NCBI GenBank assembly: GCA_037179335.1
Contig: JAKZHN010000002.1
Coordinates: 682,001 to 746,000, forward strand
DNA length: 64,000 nt
Reading direction: 5' to 3'
From: Cyclaneusma minus
Lineage: Eukaryota > Ascomycota > Leotiomycetes > Marthamycetales > Marthamycetaceae
Shown here: positions 11,407-22,139 of the stretch, one piece after another
How the letters are laid out: every line of letters starts with the position of its first letter
How positions within the stretch are numbered: the first letter of the stretch is position 1
Made by a program: the position numbers and the translations under genes
The notes under the pieces: generated by a model
The model's input: the letters and a program-made list of their open reading frames with translations, nothing else
Databases searched by the model: none
Told to the model about the DNA's origin: nothing

Positions 11407-12410
11407 ATGCCAGTAAGTTTCTTGTTCTCACCCAAGCTTCCATATTGCTGACATTTGCTCAGCTCATAATCATCTGCGGCTATCCCACCTCGGGAAAAAC
11501 TTACCGTGCGCGACAATTGATCTCCTACTTCGAATCTCGCATCTCGACTCCCGAGTCAACGCAGAAGCCCAAATTCCGCATTCACCATCTCACCGACCCT
11601 TCTCTCGCAATACCGCGGAGCGTCTATAATCTCGATCCTTCCTCCGTTCCCGCTCATGCCCGAAGCGCTAATAGCTTGGAAAAAGATGCGCGAGCCACTG
11701 TTTTCGGCGCCGTCAAGCGGCTGCTAAGCCCCAACGACATCGTGGTCCTCGATGCAGCTGCTGGAAATTACATCAAAGGATGGCGGTACCAGCTATGGTG
11801 CGAGGCGAAAGCCATAAGGACGACGTGCTGCATTGTGCATGTTGGCGCCTCGAAAGACCAAGCTAGGAAAGCCAACGAAGTCAGGCTGGCTGCCAGAGAA
11901 AACGGAGGTGCCGAGGAGCAGCCACAGGACAAGGAAGAGCCATACGACCCAGAAACATGGGAAAATCTAGTCTTCAGGTTTGAAGAGCCAAATGGGATGA
12001 ATCGATGGGACAGTCCCCTGTTCACGGTACCCTATGACGATGAGAGCGCTCCTGGAGAAGAAATTTGGGACGCTGTAATTGAACCAAAAGGAAAGGGGGC
12101 AGTGAAACCGCATGCGGCGACACTATTGCCGAAGATGAGGGAAGAGGGATACCTGCATGAGTTGGAGAGAGTCACGCAGGAAGTGGTCAGCAAGATACTG
12201 GAATGGCAGAAAGACCACCCTGGAGAGGTTGGCGGAGAGGTTGCGATAGACGAGTTGACCGTGGAGCTACCAGGACGGAATATCGGAGTGCCTGCCTTGC
12301 AGAGATTGAGAAGGCAGTTTCTGGCCCTTAACAGGCAACATGTGATTGAGGTGGGACGCATCAAGGCGAATTTTATCAGTTACCTGAACGATTCGTTTGA
12401 GGAACTATGA
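11407..12410 (+). CDS. KTI12: KTI12, Elongator-associated P-loop protein
   Basis: Kti12 is a P-loop ATPase that works with the Elongator complex in wobble-uridine modification of tRNA. There are two exons, 11407-11412 and 11463-12410, giving 317 residues; yeast Kti12 is about 313. The first exon encodes only Met-Pro. Splicing restores the conserved start MPLIIICGYPTSGKT, with the Walker A at residues 8-15. Other family blocks are VVLDAAAGNYIKGWRYQLWC, the conserved region around PYDPETWENLVFRFEEPN and the C-terminal helical tail with RRQFLALNR. Without the intron the frame would start at a non-ATG codon, so splicing is needed. It is divergent from URB2. Confidence 0.95.
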
Positions 12411-12738
12411 GGCAAGCTAGCACTTCGAGAAGACTTGGAATTTGGTTTGGAAAAGATACCCCTTACGCGTGGAGTTATGCCCTGGGCTTAGAATTGAACA
12501 CATTCTGCTGCCAGTCCCACCATAATGACTTCGCTTGTTCGTACTTGAGTCCTTCTTTCACGTCCCGTGATGCCACTGCCTTTTGTTCATTCTATGGTTC
12601 TATTGGGGGCAAATACGGAGATGCAGTTCGGCACTGGTCTTTATCCGCTCCTCTTCGTAAGTTTTATACCAATTCCTCCCTACGCCTTTAGCCTGGGGAT
12701 AGTAACGAGAAAGCCATCCGCGTACTTCGCCCCTTGGC
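12411..12738. other. Spacer between convergent KTI12 and esterase genes
   Basis: This holds the 3' ends of two convergent genes. I see no further gene or RNA. Confidence 0.6.
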
Positions 12739-13713
12739 CTACTGAGAGCTCTTGATGAATTCCACGACGCTGTTTCCCCACCGTTCTGCTTTCTCTTCCC
12801 CAGTGCTCAGTGCAACTGCTGTGCTGATATGGTTATGTCCTTCCAGGATCTCAAACTTTACCGCGTCCTGGCCAAAGATCTCCTGATAGAGCCGCACGAA
12901 ATCCTTGTTCGGCCCCACAATCTCGTCTTCGGGGTCGAACTCCGATAAGTATACCAAGAGCTTCGGTATCCCCACGTCAGTTGGAGTCTTTGCTTTCCCC
13001 TTAAGCGCTTCCAAAAGTCCATAGGGGCATCTCGCTTCCACCTGGTTGGCCCCATAGTATTCCTTGAGCGTTGCGGAGCGGTTTCCATGTGCTGACTTAA
13101 AATGGAACGGGCACCCTACAATGACGGCTCCCTTCAACTCCACTTTCCCATCGCCTCCGGTGACGTACGCTCTCCTGGTCTTCTCAAACTCCGGAGCGAA
13201 CAAAAATGTGGCGGAGTGAACTCCTCCGGCAGAGTTCCCCAGCAGGAAGACGTCGCGCCGCGGGGAACTTGTCGAGCCAAGGTGAGTATTGAGCCATGCT
13301 AACACGGCAGCAACATCTTCGCCGCCACTTGGGTATACGGCGTCTTCGCCAGTACCCAGGGTAGCATCATTCACGCGTCGGTAATCGGCGATGATGGTTG
13401 TGATACCGCGGAGGGCAAAAAATGCCCCTAAATTGGCATAGACGACGTCGATGCGAGGATGGACTTTGTTACCGTGAATGAACCCCCCGCCGTAAAAGAA
13501 GACGAGAATTGGAGCGTTTGGGGAAGGAGAGCTAGCCTCGTAAACATCTAGTTGCTGGCGAGGATGGGAGCCGTAGCTGTGAGTGACGACAGGGACGGAC
13601 TTGATTGTGGAGGCGTTGGCGATGAGAAGAGGTGTGAGGATTTCAAAAGTAGGCTGAAGGATTTCTCCTATTACATCGCCGCGGGAGTCGTGAAGTTCTT
13701 TGATTTGCTCCAT
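12739..13713 (-). CDS. Alpha/beta-hydrolase fold esterase/lipase-like protein
   Basis: A single-exon frame of 324 residues, likely a cytosolic carboxylesterase-like hydrolase of the alpha/beta-hydrolase_3 (HSL-like) type. An oxyanion-hole motif variant FFYGGGFIHG lies near residues 73-82, where the classical form is HGGG. The nucleophile elbow GNSAGG lies near residue 160, the likely acid is in SEFDPED near 257, and the likely base is in GHNHIS near 291, so a full catalytic triad can be placed. No signal peptide is seen. The substrate is unknown. It lies tail to tail with KTI12. Function beyond hydrolase is not supported. Confidence 0.85.
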   Translation of the reverse strand: MEQIKELHDSRGDVIGEILQPTFEILTPLLIANASTIKSVPVVTHSYGSHPRQQLDVYEASSPSPNAPILVFFYGGGFIHGNKVHPRIDVVYANLGAFFALRGITTIIADYRRVNDATLGTGEDAVYPSGGEDVAAVLAWLNTHLGSTSSPRRDVFLLGNSAGGVHSATFLFAPEFEKTRRAYVTGGDGKVELKGAVIVGCPFHFKSAHGNRSATLKEYYGANQVEARCPYGLLEALKGKAKTPTDVGIPKLLVYLSEFDPEDEIVGPNKDFVRLYQEIFGQDAVKFEILEGHNHISTAVALSTGEEKAERWGNSVVEFIKSSQ

Positions 13714-14377
13714 AGGGAAGGTGGATTGTGAGATTGTGCGAAGAGCTTCCTGGGATAGCTGGGGCGAAATAGGAACTGCAAGGATCGAAGTTGAGCTTGA
13801 TATGGTCGTGAGGTGTAGCTCTGTAGCCCAAATGTTCTAGGTACGTGATATTTTGGAGGAGGCGGGGTTTGGTCCGTTATGGTCCGTCTGGACTTCGGCT
13901 TTGCGACTCGGAGGAACAGAGGCCGAACGCTTGGGTTTGAGGACCCACCCTCAGTATCCCCCGAGCCTATCTAGCTCCTGTACCCATTGACGATCCAAAC
14001 AGAGTAATATTCAAAGTTGTGAAAAATAGCTGGAATGGTTGGAAATATTTCAAATCGATCGAGGTAACTTGGATAGCCCTATCCCAGATTATATTATTAC
14101 TGACCTCTTCAATTTCACTGTACATTATCTCGGCCACATTAAGTCTTTTGTATACCCTGTCTTCGGGACTGTCGTCTGTGGTAAGAAGCATGCTTGATGC
14201 GACTGAAAGCTATTGCTCAAATACAGCTCCTAGAGCCCAGGTACCCAAACTACAACTGTGTCTCCGGAATACAAGGAATGAGACCGGAGAGTAAACACGT
14301 TTGAGCACACCGAAGTAGTCAGGCGCTCAGGTGTCATGAACGAGAATATTGCGCCAGTTGTGCCCATGCATGAGTCT
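13714..14377. other. Spacer between esterase and amidase genes
   Basis: No gene is recognised. The sequence from about 14000 to 14170 is AT-richer and carries overlapping open frames on both strands (about 75-90 codons). These have no recognisable motif and no support beyond being open. Confidence 0.5.
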
Positions 14378-16665
14378 CTAAACGACATGTTTCCGCAAAG
14401 CATCCCCGATGATTTCTGTAATAGCCAGGATCTTCTCCTCTTGGAATCTCCTCCCTACCAACTGTACAGACACATGAGCTCCATCGTACATCTCTGGATC
14501 GTCTATGGATAGTCAGCACTCCTCCGATGTGTGGAAAAGCTACAATACTCACACGTCTCCTGTATCTTCTTATCAAATTCGCTGAGAGGAACATATCCCG
14601 AATCCACGGGATCCAGCGTTTTGTCTGCAGTGGTCACGGGAATCACCGAAGAGGTATAATCCAGTAAGTTGACAAAGCAGGAATAGCCTGGCATGACACG
14701 TGAGCTAATATACCTCGATTAGCCTTTGGTGTCTCTGACTTTGCTCACCATAGTAATCATACATATCAGGCCTCGCTGCAGCAAAGGGAGCCAGGGGAGC
14801 AATGACACCATCTACAGGTCGTCCACTCCTAGTCAGTTGGGCCGTGCTGTTCCAGTATTCCATGTATTTCTTCTGAAGTTTTCGTTTCAGCACATTCGTC
14901 TCAGCGATCTGTGATGCGCTGAACTCTTCAAATGGTTCGTCTCGGAATAGGGCTAAGCCTTTCGACATAGGTTCCCCGGAGAGACCAAAGGCCCTGTGGA
15001 CTGAGTAGGTTGTCAGCGACGGTTACAAAACAAAGAGGGGATGAAAACGCACTGTCTTTGCCACCGTCATAAGCCCAAGTACGGAGCTGTCCAGCATGTC
15101 AGCACACATGACCAGAGGGTGGCAATAAGTCATCCACTTACAGCAATATCTACCAGCGCTGAATGCGACGGAGGCTCCCAGTCGATAACTTCATGACCAA
15201 GTGAAGTCAATGTCTTGACCACTATCTCGACTGCTCTTCGCACTGGTGGATGGGGTTGGACAGCGCCGTCCGTTCTCATGACCCCAAAGGCGAGCTTCTT
15301 GCCATCATTGGACCGGATCAAGTCAAGGACTTCTTTCTCTTGCTCGTCTCTCCATGGAAGCTCGACCACCAAAGGATCGTAAAGCCAGGGTTGTTGGCTC
15401 AACAGGGCTTTAATCACCAACTGTAATCCGCCAACAGAAGTGGCCAAGGGCCCCACTACTGAAAGAATCGTGTTCTGGCCGTCCATGCTGTTTGCCATTC
15501 CTTCGTCTGTCCAAGGGTTATCATCAGCTCATCTCCTGTTGAAGGTGTTCCAGATGGGCACTTACACGGCAATCTGCCATGGGAAGGCCGTATGCCATAT
15601 AATCCGTTGAACGCGGCAGGAATTCTGATCGATCCACCGATCTTTATTGAACAGAGTTAGCAGAGAGCCCGGTTGATCTAATGCTTCGAAAAGCCCTCCC
15701 TTCCGTGCTGTGATCATATGGCTCATTTGAGTTGGCCGGGAATACTTCCCGCGGAAATGACAGTTTCGAAGAACTGAGAACAATCCGAATACCAGAAACG
15801 CACCGATGCACATGGATACAATGATAGCAACATGAGATTCTACGAATGACTCTGTGTATATCTAGCGAATTCATCGAGGAGGTAGTATAAATGAAAACTC
15901 GACTTACATCAGTTCCGAAACCGACAGGACTACCTTTAAGTCCAATCAGAGCACCTTCTCCTCCACTGCTGCCTCCACAAGCCAGCAGTCTGTTCTTCGG
16001 ATTCCAAGTGTAGCCAATGATATTGTTACTTGTCTCTCCCATCATCAGCGTATGCGGGACGCTGGTTTTGCAGAACAGAATGGCGCCCAGGTTTCGCAGT
16101 TCCCGCACCATTTCTGACTCAAAGACCTTCTCCATCCCGGTGCCCTTCTCCCCCTCGAAAGTCCCAATCCAGCCCGTATAGCCCATCGTTGTCTCTACTC
16201 CCTTGACATGGAATTGATCCTTCAGACTCACGGGCAGGCCGTGAAGTGGCCCAATGGGTGTCCCATGCTCAACATAGTAGGCATCGAGCTTTTCCGCGTC
16301 CGAAATTGCAGCCTCGAAGAATATTTCGTGCAGACAGTTGACCTACAGGTCGAAGAGCATTAGACTAGAGTCCGAGGGTTCTTGTCTAGACAGCGACTTA
16401 CCATCTGATGAGCCAAAGCTGCTCGATGACAGAAAGCTTTGGCTACATCTGTGGCTTTCCATTTCCCACTTGTCGTCTTCTCTACAATTCCGACAGCGTC
16501 CGTCTCTGTGATTTCAATCTCTCCGGGGGATAGGAATTGCTGTATGTATTTGCCCGTGACATCTTTCTGCTCGGTCGCTGGTGGAATAGGAGCCAAGATC
16601 CATTCTTCTGGGATCTGAGCGATGATGGATTCGCGCTTTTGCTGAGCTGCAGCTCGCCAGTCCAT
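14378..16665 (-). CDS. Amidase-signature family hydrolase (acetamidase-like)
   Basis: Enzymes of this family hydrolyse amides to carboxylic acid and ammonia; fungal members include acetamidase (amdS) and fatty acid amide hydrolase-like proteins. I model eight exons: 16665-16402, 16342-15908, 15641-15566, 15506-15142, 15086-15053, 15000-14749, 14687-14553 and 14502-14378, giving 561 residues, the usual family length. The Ser-cisSer-Lys triad can be placed: Lys in SLKDQFHVKG, Ser in GGSSGGEGAL, and Ser in GTD-IGGSIRIPA. That last motif is interrupted by an unusually long 266-nt intron whose acceptor reads AAAG. The C-terminus has the conserved block HVSVQLVGRRFQEEK. The start at 16665 gives MDWRAAAQQKRESI, typical of the family. 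A palindromic tandem repeat lies 68 bp upstream. The substrate is unknown. Confidence 0.9.
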
Positions 16666-17075
16666 ATTGGAACTAGAAACTTGAGTAGTATTGGAGTTTT
16701 CTTTGGAGTCGATTGTTCGGATTATACGGCTTGACCACTGATGCAGCAGACCACTGATGCAGCAGTGGCAGATGTTAACTCCCCAAATATACTTTGTTTG
16801 CTTACTCTTATCATTCGTTATCACTTATCATGTGTGGGGTTGAACTATGAGGAGTCAAGGTTAGGAGGCCTCGGAGATCCTCCCTCCATCCTCAGCTTTG
16901 TAAGACGATCAGTCAATGCTGCAGGCTGCAGGCATCGCATTCAGGGGATGCGGGTCTCGCTTGGTGCTGGTGTTGAATGAGTAATGGAATTATGGAAGAG
17001 AGTGGCCCAAGCTTGAGGACGTCGTGAATGATTGTGTTCGAGTGTAACCTGCTTCCCGGAGCTGTGCGTCCTTGG
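16666..17075. other. Amidase upstream region
   Basis: This 410-bp spacer lies between the amidase start and the 3' end of the ALKBH1 gene, so it holds the amidase promoter. Its main feature is the 16-bp tandem repeat at 16733-16764. No further gene is seen. Confidence 0.55.
16733..16764. repeat. Two perfect tandem copies of a 16-bp unit containing an inverted repeat
   Basis: The unit GACCACTGATGCAGCA occurs twice head to tail. The second copy runs into GTGG, so CCACTG and CAGTGG form a 6-bp inverted repeat with a 6-nt spacer. It lies 68-99 bp upstream of the amidase ATG, where an activator operator or 5' leader structure would be expected. Function is inferred. Confidence 0.7.
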
Positions 17076-18193
17076 TCAGTCATACATCTGTCTGACGTTG
17101 ACATTGACCCTCTTGCTCTTCATCCATCCTCGCCAACTTTCATGCACACTCGGTTCGGACCCTACAGGCAAGTCTTGTAGGAACTCTGGGCACGTATCTG
17201 GTAGGATCTTTGGCACGCCATGCCAAGCTACCCGCGCATCCTTAGACATGTATATAGCATCTCCGGATCGCAGCCGTAGCGCTACGCATGGAGCCGAGAC
17301 GGTGTCACTCCCACTACCCCCTTCTCCCTCTTTCTGCCCCACTCCAATCAGGAAAACGCAGTCACAACCAAGACTAAGACTGGCGAGTCCCTGATCGCAA
17401 AACTCGCTCACATCTCTGTGCATCATCATGGAGTCCCCAGGCGAGTAGAAGTTGACAATGGCAGCTTGGGGCTCCATGGACGGAAAGAGACTGCGCACAA
17501 GTGCACCGATATCTGGTGGGAAGGCCAACGGATCTTCTGCTGGATAGGCTCGATTGGTCCAATCGTACTGGCCGCCGAGCGTAATCCAATGAAGCTTCTT
17601 GTTCAGTGCCTGTGTAAGTGGCAAGGGGCTGTGAACGTTGAGATCTTTCGGCATAAACTTGATAGACGAATCTGTGGAATAGCTAAAGAAAGATGGCCCC
17701 AAAGTTTCCGAAGGGTCGGAGCTGGCAGCACTAGGATCAGTAGGAGGATATTCCACCTGGTAGTGTATATGCAGGTTCGTATTATGCATGGGGTTTGATA
17801 GATCTCTGTGAAGCAGCCGACCGAGGAGTGTTTGCTGTACATCCTGCGGCAAAAGAGAGGGAACAATAAGGAATCCTGCAGACTAGTCAGACATGGAAGC
17901 ATCTTTGAGGTGAGAGAAATACCAGGCAACGATTTGAGCTGATAGACTGGTACGTCGGCAACAGAGGTGTGTTGCGAGTTGTGCCCAAGAAACTTATCAA
18001 AAGCTTCCCCTACTCGAGAAGAAGGTATTGAATCAACAATTTCGAGGCAGTCTAACTCTCCAGCACGGCGTAAATCGACGAGGTCTGGCTGGCAAGCCAC
18101 CAAATCTGGGGCCTGCTTTTGGAAGACTTTGAAAAATTCTCTCATCCGGGGCGACGGCCCTTCGTGAGCATCAATATGGTCGAAGGCGGGCAT
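17076..18193 (-). CDS. AlkB-like Fe(II)/2-oxoglutarate dioxygenase (ALKBH1 type)
   Basis: AlkB-family enzymes oxidatively demethylate nucleic acids using iron and 2-oxoglutarate; ALKBH1-type members act on DNA or tRNA. Two exons, 18193-17923 and 17875-17076, give 356 residues. The double-stranded beta-helix motifs are complete: HRD in MMMHRDVSEF (His243, Asp245), the distal His in AWHGVP (His309), and RVNVNVR (from Arg346), an exact RxNxNxR 2-oxoglutarate-binding signature. An ALKBH1-type NFYSPGDSMM block precedes the HxD. The frame stays open upstream of 18193, but the ATG there begins a family-like N-terminus (MPAFDHIDAHE). The cellular site and true substrate cannot be told from the sequence. 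Confidence 0.92.
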
Positions 18194-18732
18194 CCTGTGT
18201 TGATGGAGCGTAGTAAGGCCAGACTTGTTGAAGCTGGTCGAAAGTGAAGTCCGCAGTATTGCGCTGAGAGACGAAGTCGGGAAAATCCGTGTGCGGCGCG
18301 CAGAGAAGGAAGGGATCGGACTCCGATCGGGCGCCGAGTGCCAGCGAACGACTATTTTCCCGTCCCATCCGCATCGACACGACAGTCGGCCTTTAACGCG
18401 TCCGTTTGAGTTCACGATGCCTTGAGCGCGCATATTCTGAGCAACTGATGACAACGTCTCACTGAAGCCGGGCCTGATTGCCTCTTGTCGCACCTAGAAA
18501 TCTTTTACATGCTCACCTCCTCTGACCTCGCCCTTCTCCTTCCTTTCGCGAGTCCTCGCAAATGTGCTGTCCCTCGGCCTTCGAGAAGTGAAATCATCGC
18601 GGGCCTTTCACCGAAATTGGCTTTCTCTCCTTTGATTGGCTTCTTCTCTTTTGTCTCGATGTCACTCGCTTCCCATTCATTCAACCATTTTCGATCCACA
18701 GTCCGCCTGTTTGGCACGTCACGGGACCATCC
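18194..18732. promoter_or_regulatory. Divergent promoter region between ALKBH1-like gene and SFI1
   Basis: This 539-bp spacer separates two divergent start codons. Pyrimidine-rich plus-strand tracts near 18480-18700 fit a transcription start region and 5' leader for SFI1. No gene is seen. Confidence 0.5.
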
Positions 18733-21213
18733 ATGATGCCGCCATTCAGCGGCTTTGACGGCCCCCCAGAGCCTTTTTACCACTCCGATTCTTCCAAGTC
18801 TTCTCACAAGGAGAACCGTCATCGGCCTATTCGCAACGCCCGCTCGAGAGAGTCTGTCCGCGACACGCAGACTGACGGTCCTCTGTACGAGAAGCGCTCC
18901 GAGGGGCCTGTTCATCAGAATGATTTCCCGGACTCTTCCCGCAGGATACGCTCCCAGAACTCCATTCACAGGATAGGTTCCCAAGAACATATGCAGCCTG
19001 GTCATAATTCCGAGGAATCACTTTATGACGACCATACCTCCAACTCTGCTCCGTCTAATGGTCCTTCGGACGCCGACTTCGCGCATGGTCTTGAGGGAAT
19101 GACCTATGCTGAAAATCTCAACGAGCTTCTCTCCGACAATGTTTCGGAGCACTCCAATGCCTACGGCATTCTGGAACCTACCTTCAATAGTGACTCTACA
19201 GAACACTTTTATACCAATCTCGGTAAGTCGCGATCTCAGCTTCCCATAAACAAGGCACTGATTTGTAATCCAGAGGTCGAAGTCTTGCACGACATTATCC
19301 TCCACGCGGAGCAGCTCATGAGCACCTTAACCGAAGAAGCCAGAGTGCCATCGTATGCTTTGTTTCAGGCCTATTCTCAAGTCATCCCTCGTCTCGGAAT
19401 TGATGTCAATGAGGATGACTGCTATGCCCCTGTATTGTTCTCGATTGGCGCTTTACATGATGACCGTAGCATCTATGACAAGTTCGTGGAGGTTATGTAC
19501 AACCTTGGAATACAGATACAGCATGGAGACGAGGATGCTGGGGCGGGCCTCCACGGTGATAATATGGGCAACCATCAAGCGATTGGTGAGCAGGAGTTTG
19601 TCAACGAACATTACAGCTCCGCCTCGCACTCCGATACGGATGGAAATTACGCCCCCGGCGAGCGCCACAAGCCAGACAAGCCCTTCACCCAACGGGTGTT
19701 TGTTGGTGAGCAGGAGGTTGATAGCGATGATCAAGATTATGAAGATGAAGGCGACGAGTTTTTTGAAAGCGATGAAGATTTTGACGACGAGGAATTTATC
19801 GACGACGAGGAAATGATTGATCACGAGCAAGACGGAGACAGCAAGCAAAAAACTGACAGCGGTGGTGTTCCATCATTTCCTCCCAACTATGCCGAACTCT
19901 TGAGCAAAGCAAATGCATTCAACACGAGGAGACAGTTCAAGAACTGCGGCTTCTCCTTGAAACCGATTCCCGAAGTCGACAGTTTAATCGATGGCAGTCT
20001 TGGCGGCGAGAACGAAAACGGTGGCGATGATGACGGTGGGGTCGACGGTGATGACGAGACCGACTACGACGATGAGAGGGAGCCATCACTTCCGATGAAC
20101 TACAATGAGCTACTCGAGAAAGCGAACACATTCAACACGAGAAGAGTGGCTAAGAGCTGCAGGTTTTTAAAACCAGCTGCAGGAAATGGTGAAGCTCGAG
20201 GGCAGGCTGAAAGCATTCACATTCCTATGGATCAGGTTCGAGAAAGCGACGATAGTTACAGGGTCAAAAGGTTGGACGAGGAAGTCGCCACGCTACACCG
20301 CAACCATCAACTCACCCTTGTCTTCTTTACCCGCTGGCAACTGGTCTATTGGACTCGACGGGACTGGCGAAAGGCAGCTTGGCGCGACGCCGAGCGCCTG
20401 AGCACCGAGTATGCTTACATATCGACCACGAGAAGTATCCGGGAGTCTTTGAAATACCGTTCATCGATGGATAAGAAGGCTGAGCGTGCTCGGTTCTATT
20501 TGCTCGCAATGTCAACGCTTGCTGCATGGAAAGATGCGGCACTTGAGAAGAAGAAGGAGAGGACACGAGAGGCGATGAACGGATTCATTCGGAAGCGCAA
20601 GATAGACCTGACAAGGAAGGCGCAAGACAGCTGGCGCCGGAAGAGTCGAAAGGTCAACGAAGCATACACCTGGGCAGATGAGGTGCGGGCAGAGAGAGTT
20701 GAGCGGGAACAGGCGGACACAGTCCAACACTGGCGCTTGAATCTAACAAACAGGCGGGAGAATGAAGAAGGAGCCCAAGTGTTGCGCCAGCATGGAGTCT
20801 ACAGCAGCACAAACGAGGCATGGATCCGCGAGTTGCAGGAGAAAAAACTTGCCGAGGACAAGGCCGAAAGACGTTACTTTCGCCAGACAGTCGATGTATA
20901 CTCCACGAGATGGAAACGCTTGCTTGGGGATCACAAAGGCGACGAATATAAGGCTGGCCGCGAGGCAGACATGCATATGAGGAAGGATCTCCGTCAAGTC
21001 ATCAAGCAGTGGCGCCAGAATGCGGCGAGGAAGCGGGAAGAACGCGCGAAGCGGGAAGAAGTGTTGGTGGCAGCATTGAGTACAGGGTCCAGACCCACGA
21101 GTGAGAGGTCACTAGGGAGTTTCTCTGTAGAGAAAAGAGCCTGGGATGGTGGTAATATTCATTCATTTGGCGACACAGGGAGTAGGTCTTGGGGTAGTCC
21201 CGACCAAGATTGA
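18733..21213 (+). CDS. SFI1: Sfi1-like spindle pole body / centrin-binding protein
   Basis: Sfi1 forms an elongated helix that binds centrin and builds the half-bridge of the spindle pole body. The open frame is 826 codons. The C-terminal half (about 520-790) consists of charged helices with regularly spaced Trp and hydrophobic motifs such as VFFTRWQLVYWTRR, AMSTLAAWKDAAL and AQDSWRRKSRK, the pattern of Sfi1 repeats. The N-terminal half is low complexity, with long Asp/Glu runs at about 325-375 and 425-450. Two copies of a 30-residue motif occur near 380 and 452 (NYxELLxKANxFNTRR). A likely 51-nt intron at 19223-19273 (GTAAGT, CTGAT, CAG) is a multiple of 3 and stop-free. Removing it gives 809 residues and restores EVEVLHDII, typical of fungal Sfi1. 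Confidence 0.82.
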   Translation: MMPPFSGFDGPPEPFYHSDSSKSSHKENRHRPIRNARSRESVRDTQTDGPLYEKRSEGPVHQNDFPDSSRRIRSQNSIHRIGSQEHMQPGHNSEESLYDDHTSNSAPSNGPSDADFAHGLEGMTYAENLNELLSDNVSEHSNAYGILEPTFNSDSTEHFYTNLGKSRSQLPINKALICNPEVEVLHDIILHAEQLMSTLTEEARVPSYALFQAYSQVIPRLGIDVNEDDCYAPVLFSIGALHDDRSIYDKFVEVMYNLGIQIQHGDEDAGAGLHGDNMGNHQAIGEQEFVNEHYSSASHSDTDGNYAPGERHKPDKPFTQRVFVGEQEVDSDDQDYEDEGDEFFESDEDFDDEEFIDDEEMIDHEQDGDSKQKTDSGGVPSFPPNYAELLSKANAFNTRRQFKNCGFSLKPIPEVDSLIDGSLGGENENGGDDDGGVDGDDETDYDDEREPSLPMNYNELLEKANTFNTRRVAKSCRFLKPAAGNGEARGQAESIHIPMDQVRESDDSYRVKRLDEEVATLHRNHQLTLVFFTRWQLVYWTRRDWRKAAWRDAERLSTEYAYISTTRSIRESLKYRSSMDKKAERARFYLLAMSTLAAWKDAALEKKKERTREAMNGFIRKRKIDLTRKAQDSWRRKSRKVNEAYTWADEVRAERVEREQADTVQHWRLNLTNRRENEEGAQVLRQHGVYSSTNEAWIRELQEKKLAEDKAERRYFRQTVDVYSTRWKRLLGDHKGDEYKAGREADMHMRKDLRQVIKQWRQNAARKREERAKREEVLVAALSTGSRPTSERSLGSFSVEKRAWDGGNIHSFGDTGSRSWGSPDQD

Positions 21214-22139
21214 TTGTGTGCGTTCTGGCGTCGAATAGGGTCGTGTCTTGGGTTTACAAGAACCTGTCGGTTTTGTCTTTGTTGTGCGGCATAGATGAGC
21301 ATGGCTGTAGGAGGGAGGGCATTGCAAGTGTCTGGTTTCCAGTGTTGGGTATGCAGGAATATGGAATGCCTTACCAGAGTCAAATTGGGTGGCCCTGGGA
21401 ACGTCTGAAATACGGTGTTGGGAGCAATGGATCGGGGGCTGAATCTTAGTCTGTTCTCCCGCAGTTGTGGATAGATACCCATATATTTCAGTGTCGATGT
21501 CAAGAGTAGGTCTCTCGGCTTACGGTGCCCTGAAAAAGAGTCTGAATATAGCTTGATTTGGACCTCATTTTGCAAGCCTAGTCAATCGTCAATGACATGG
21601 TTTAGTGGGTACGAACCGGTCATTGATCAACATCAATTTACAATGAAAGGTTCGTCTCGACGTCGTACAAACGTAGCTAGCTAGGTAGGTACATAAGGCG
21701 GAGATCCACATCACGCGCCCTGTCTTCAACTTTACACATCTGGCATTTCTCTGTTCCCGTCGTTCGTCGCAGCATCAAAGTTGTAAAGCATCCTCGTCAA
21801 CACTTGGCAGCCATCTGCTGTCGCTGCGATGAAGAATCATCGGCGGCGGCGGGGCCAAGCTCCGGGTCGTATGCCACGGTACGCGTGCCGTCCAGAATCA
21901 ACCTCAGATTACACTAGATCCATTTCCCTGATTCCATCACGAGACATGGCGCAATTGCAGCTTCCGGCTGAGTGCAACCAGGCTGCCGCGACGCCTGTAG
22001 ACAGCACCGCCTTCCTCTTTCCCGCAAGTCAACATACACATTCCGCCATCCTTGCGTAGAGCAAACCTGCACCATATCCTACTACCGCTACCCCCACCTA
22101 GAATGCCAGAATAGGCCAGAGGTATATCCAGCTTCAGCC
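21214..22139. other. Spacer between SFI1 and unknown 651-residue gene
   Basis: This holds the SFI1 3' region and the promoter and leader of the downstream gene. An open frame from the ATG at 21829 (76 codons) could be an upstream ORF or leader exon but has no recognisable content. A short repetitive run of CTAG/GTAG steps lies near 21676-21694. Confidence 0.5.
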
